7,006 nt of DNA, from positions 1 through 7,006 of the forward strand of contig JAITSR010000337.1 in assembly GCA_031287655.1 (NCBI GenBank), written 5' to 3'. This stretch comes from Clostridiales bacterium (GTDB taxonomy: Bacteria; Bacillota; Clostridia; WRLR01). The position numbers and the translations under genes are program-made. Below are positions 5,883-7,006 of the stretch, piece after piece (the first letter of the stretch is position 1; the number at the start of each line of letters is the position of its first letter). Under the pieces are notes generated by a model. The model saw only the letters and a program-made list of their open reading frames with translations. It made no database searches and had not been told where the DNA came from.

Positions 5883-5911
5883 GCTGCAACGCCATAGCTT
5901 GGCGTTGCAGC
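5883..5911 (+). terminator. Terminator-like hairpin at the end of the operon
   Basis: GCTGCAACGCCA (5883-5894) and TGGCGTTGCAGC (5900-5911) form a perfect 12-bp stem with a 5-base loop, 45 bases after the stop codon. It is followed by TATTCATATCCCCC, not a T-run, so it may be an imperfect intrinsic terminator or an mRNA 3' stabilising structure. It separates the mannosidase operon from the permease promoter. Confidence 0.6.
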
Positions 5912-5943
5912 TATTCATATCCCCCACTTTTATAACATCTGTG

Positions 5944-5958
5944 ATTTGTACAACAAAT
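5944..5958. promoter_or_regulatory. Candidate regulator site upstream of the permease promoter
   Basis: ATTTGT (5944-5949) and ACAAAT (5953-5958) form a 6-bp inverted repeat with a 3-base centre, about 40 bases upstream of the -10 element. The position suits an activator. The dyad is short and the surroundings are A/T-rich, so chance is possible. Confidence 0.3.
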
Positions 5959-5993
5959 TCTATGTTTATTACTGCCATGCGTTCTATTGAGAA

Positions 5994-6002
5994 TGATATA
6001 AT
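5994..6002 (+). promoter_or_regulatory. Extended -10 promoter of the sugar permease gene
   Basis: TGATATAAT combines a TGn extension (5994-5996) with a perfect TATAAT (5997-6002). No good -35 hexamer lies at the right distance; the best nearby are TTACTG (5969-5974) and CTGCCA (5972-5977). An extended -10 can compensate for a poor -35, and the weakness leaves room for activation. The predicted start is near 6009, giving a leader of about 66 bases. This region of 237 bases (5838-6074) holds no gene. Confidence 0.65.
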
Positions 6003-6013
6003 TATGCGCACAT

Positions 6014-6032
6014 CACACAAACTAATTGTGTG
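6014..6032 (+). promoter_or_regulatory. Inverted repeat in the permease leader (operator or 5' UTR hairpin)
   Basis: CACACAA (6014-6020) and TTGTGTG (6026-6032) form a perfect 7-bp inverted repeat with a 5-base centre. It lies just downstream of the predicted transcription start, a usual place for a repressor operator, and would also form a hairpin in the leader RNA. Sugar transport genes are commonly controlled this way, but no regulator is identified here. Confidence 0.45.
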
Positions 6033-6074
6033 GTTTTCATAAATAAGCTTTGCGCCCGAAGGGAGTGGTATCCG

Positions 6075-7006
6075 ATGGAAAGTTTGGCGGCGCGGCGGCG
6101 CGCTCCGTTTTTATCCCGCAAAATAAGCAAGAAACCGCTTTGGAGACGCGTATGGGAAAATCGTCTCATCTATCTGCTGCTTCTGCCCGGTCTCGCCTAT
6201 TTTGCGGTTTTTAAGTATGTCCCGATCTACGGCGTCCAGCTCGCGTTCAAAAAGCTGCTTGTGAACAAGGGGATCACGGGCAGCCCGTGGGTCGGGCTCG
6301 CGAACTTTCGACTGCTCTTTGTTGACGCCGACTTTTGGCAGGCGGTCGCAAATACGCTGATTATCGCGTTCATGCAGATGTTCATCTTCTTTCCGATCCC
6401 GATCGCGCTTGCGATCCTCTTAAATGAGATCCGGCTGCGTTCCTTTAAGCGCGTTGTTCAGACGCTCTACACGTTCCCGCACTTTTTGTCATGGGTGATC
6501 GTGTCCGGCATGATCCTGAACATGCTCGCGCAGTCCGGCGCGATCAACAACCTGATCAGCGCGCTCGGTTTTTCCCGGATTTCGTTTCTGACCGACAAGA
6601 GCGGCTTTCGGCAGCTTCTCGTGCTGTCCCTGACGTGGAAGGAAGCCGGGTGGAGCTGTATTCTGTACCTTGCCGCGATCACCGCGATTGATCCCGCGCT
6701 TTACGAGGCGGCGACGATCGACGGCGCGAACCGTTGGCACAGGATCCTCCACATCACATGGCCGGGGATCTCGATGATCGTCGTCGTAACGCTGATCCTG
6801 CGCGTCGGCTACATCATGGACGCGGGCTTTGAGCAGATTTTTAATATCTACAACCCGACGGTCTATCAGGTCGCGGATATTGTGGACACCTACGTCTACC
6901 GCATTACGTTCCAGCGCACCGCCAACTTTGGGCTCAGCACGGCTGTCGGGCTGTTCAAGGGCGGCATCAACTGCGTGCTGCTCATGATGACAAATCAAAT
7001 CTGCAA
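6075..7006 (+). CDS. ABC sugar transporter permease, LplB type (partial, 3' end outside window)
   Basis: The frame is open from ATG 6075 to the window edge, giving 310 residues; LplB-type permeases are about 295-325 residues, so only a few are likely missing. The protein is an inner-membrane subunit of a binding-protein-dependent carbohydrate importer. It has a basic N-terminus, a first membrane segment at about 31-46 (IYLLLLPGLAYFAVF), and further hydrophobic segments near 91-117, 129-150, 180-204, 233-247 and 287-307. The EAA loop that contacts the ATPase is clear: E211, A212, A213, G217 and P230 in EAATIDGANRWHRILHITWP. The ribosome binding site AAGGGAG (6059-6065) lies nine bases before the ATG. 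In this family a second permease and a solute-binding lipoprotein gene normally follow. Substrate is not readable from sequence; proximity to the mannosidase suggests an oligosaccharide. Confidence 0.9.
   Translation, partial: MESLAARRRAPFLSRKISKKPLWRRVWENRLIYLLLLPGLAYFAVFKYVPIYGVQLAFKKLLVNKGITGSPWVGLANFRLLFVDADFWQAVANTLIIAFMQMFIFFPIPIALAILLNEIRLRSFKRVVQTLYTFPHFLSWVIVSGMILNMLAQSGAINNLISALGFSRISFLTDKSGFRQLLVLSLTWKEAGWSCILYLAAITAIDPALYEAATIDGANRWHRILHITWPGISMIVVVTLILRVGYIMDAGFEQIFNIYNPTVYQVADIVDTYVYRITFQRTANFGLSTAVGLFKGGINCVLLMMTNQIC

Noticed and set aside
4737..6020. 427-codon minus-strand reading frame as a gene
   Set aside because: It is antisense to the URO-D-like gene, arises from G+C-rich codon bias, matches no family I recognise, and would cover the permease promoter region.
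6467..6998. Minus-strand and third-frame reading frames inside the permease region
   Set aside because: The plus-strand frame from 6075 encodes a clear ABC permease with an EAA loop through the whole stretch; the others are shadows.
1..7006. Insertion sequence, transposase, tRNA or rRNA genes
   Set aside because: I saw no transposase motifs, no terminal inverted repeats with target duplications, and no tRNA or rRNA-like segments on either strand.

Overview
The window looks like a G+C-rich chromosomal segment from a Bacillota (Firmicutes) bacterium, probably a Clostridia-like gut or environmental lineage. I infer this from sigma-A-type promoters, strong purine-rich ribosome binding sites, an LplB-type sugar ABC permease, and a GH38 mannosidase next to a URO-D-fold protein. 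Taxonomy is an inference only.

Left edge (1-501, minus strand): a locus with the architecture of a type III (protein-RNA) toxin-antitoxin system. Reading leftwards, it has a consensus sigma-A promoter (501-474), three full tandem copies of a 34-nt repeat plus partial copies (about 457-343), a 10-bp GC-rich hairpin with a U-tract (342-312), and a ribosome binding site followed by the first 99 codons of a ToxN/AbiQ-family endoribonuclease (298 to 1) that runs off the window. Each repeat can fold into an H-type pseudoknot. A paired substitution in the middle repeat (C-G to U-A) preserves one stem. This is the most notable system in the window, and no complete open reading frame marks it because the toxin is cut by the window edge. 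The region is about 48% G+C, well below its right-hand neighbours, which suggests acquisition by transfer.

Middle (502-5911, plus strand): a divergent promoter (584-612) with TGTAAC-type half-sites upstream drives a likely three-gene operon. The genes are an MBL-fold metallo-hydrolase (641-1492), a GH38 alpha-mannosidase of 1068 residues carrying several low-complexity inserts and two in-frame tandem DNA repeats (1520-4726), and a URO-D/cobalamin-independent methionine synthase-fold protein of unknown activity (4779-5837). Two strong hairpins follow the last gene.

Right edge (5912-7006, plus strand): a regulatory region with an extended -10 promoter and inverted repeats precedes an LplB-type ABC sugar permease (6075 to beyond 7006), cut just before its C-terminus. 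The permease, mannosidase and URO-D-like protein together suggest a glycan or oligomannoside uptake and degradation locus. The adjacent toxin-antitoxin module appears to be an unrelated, probably defence-related, neighbour.
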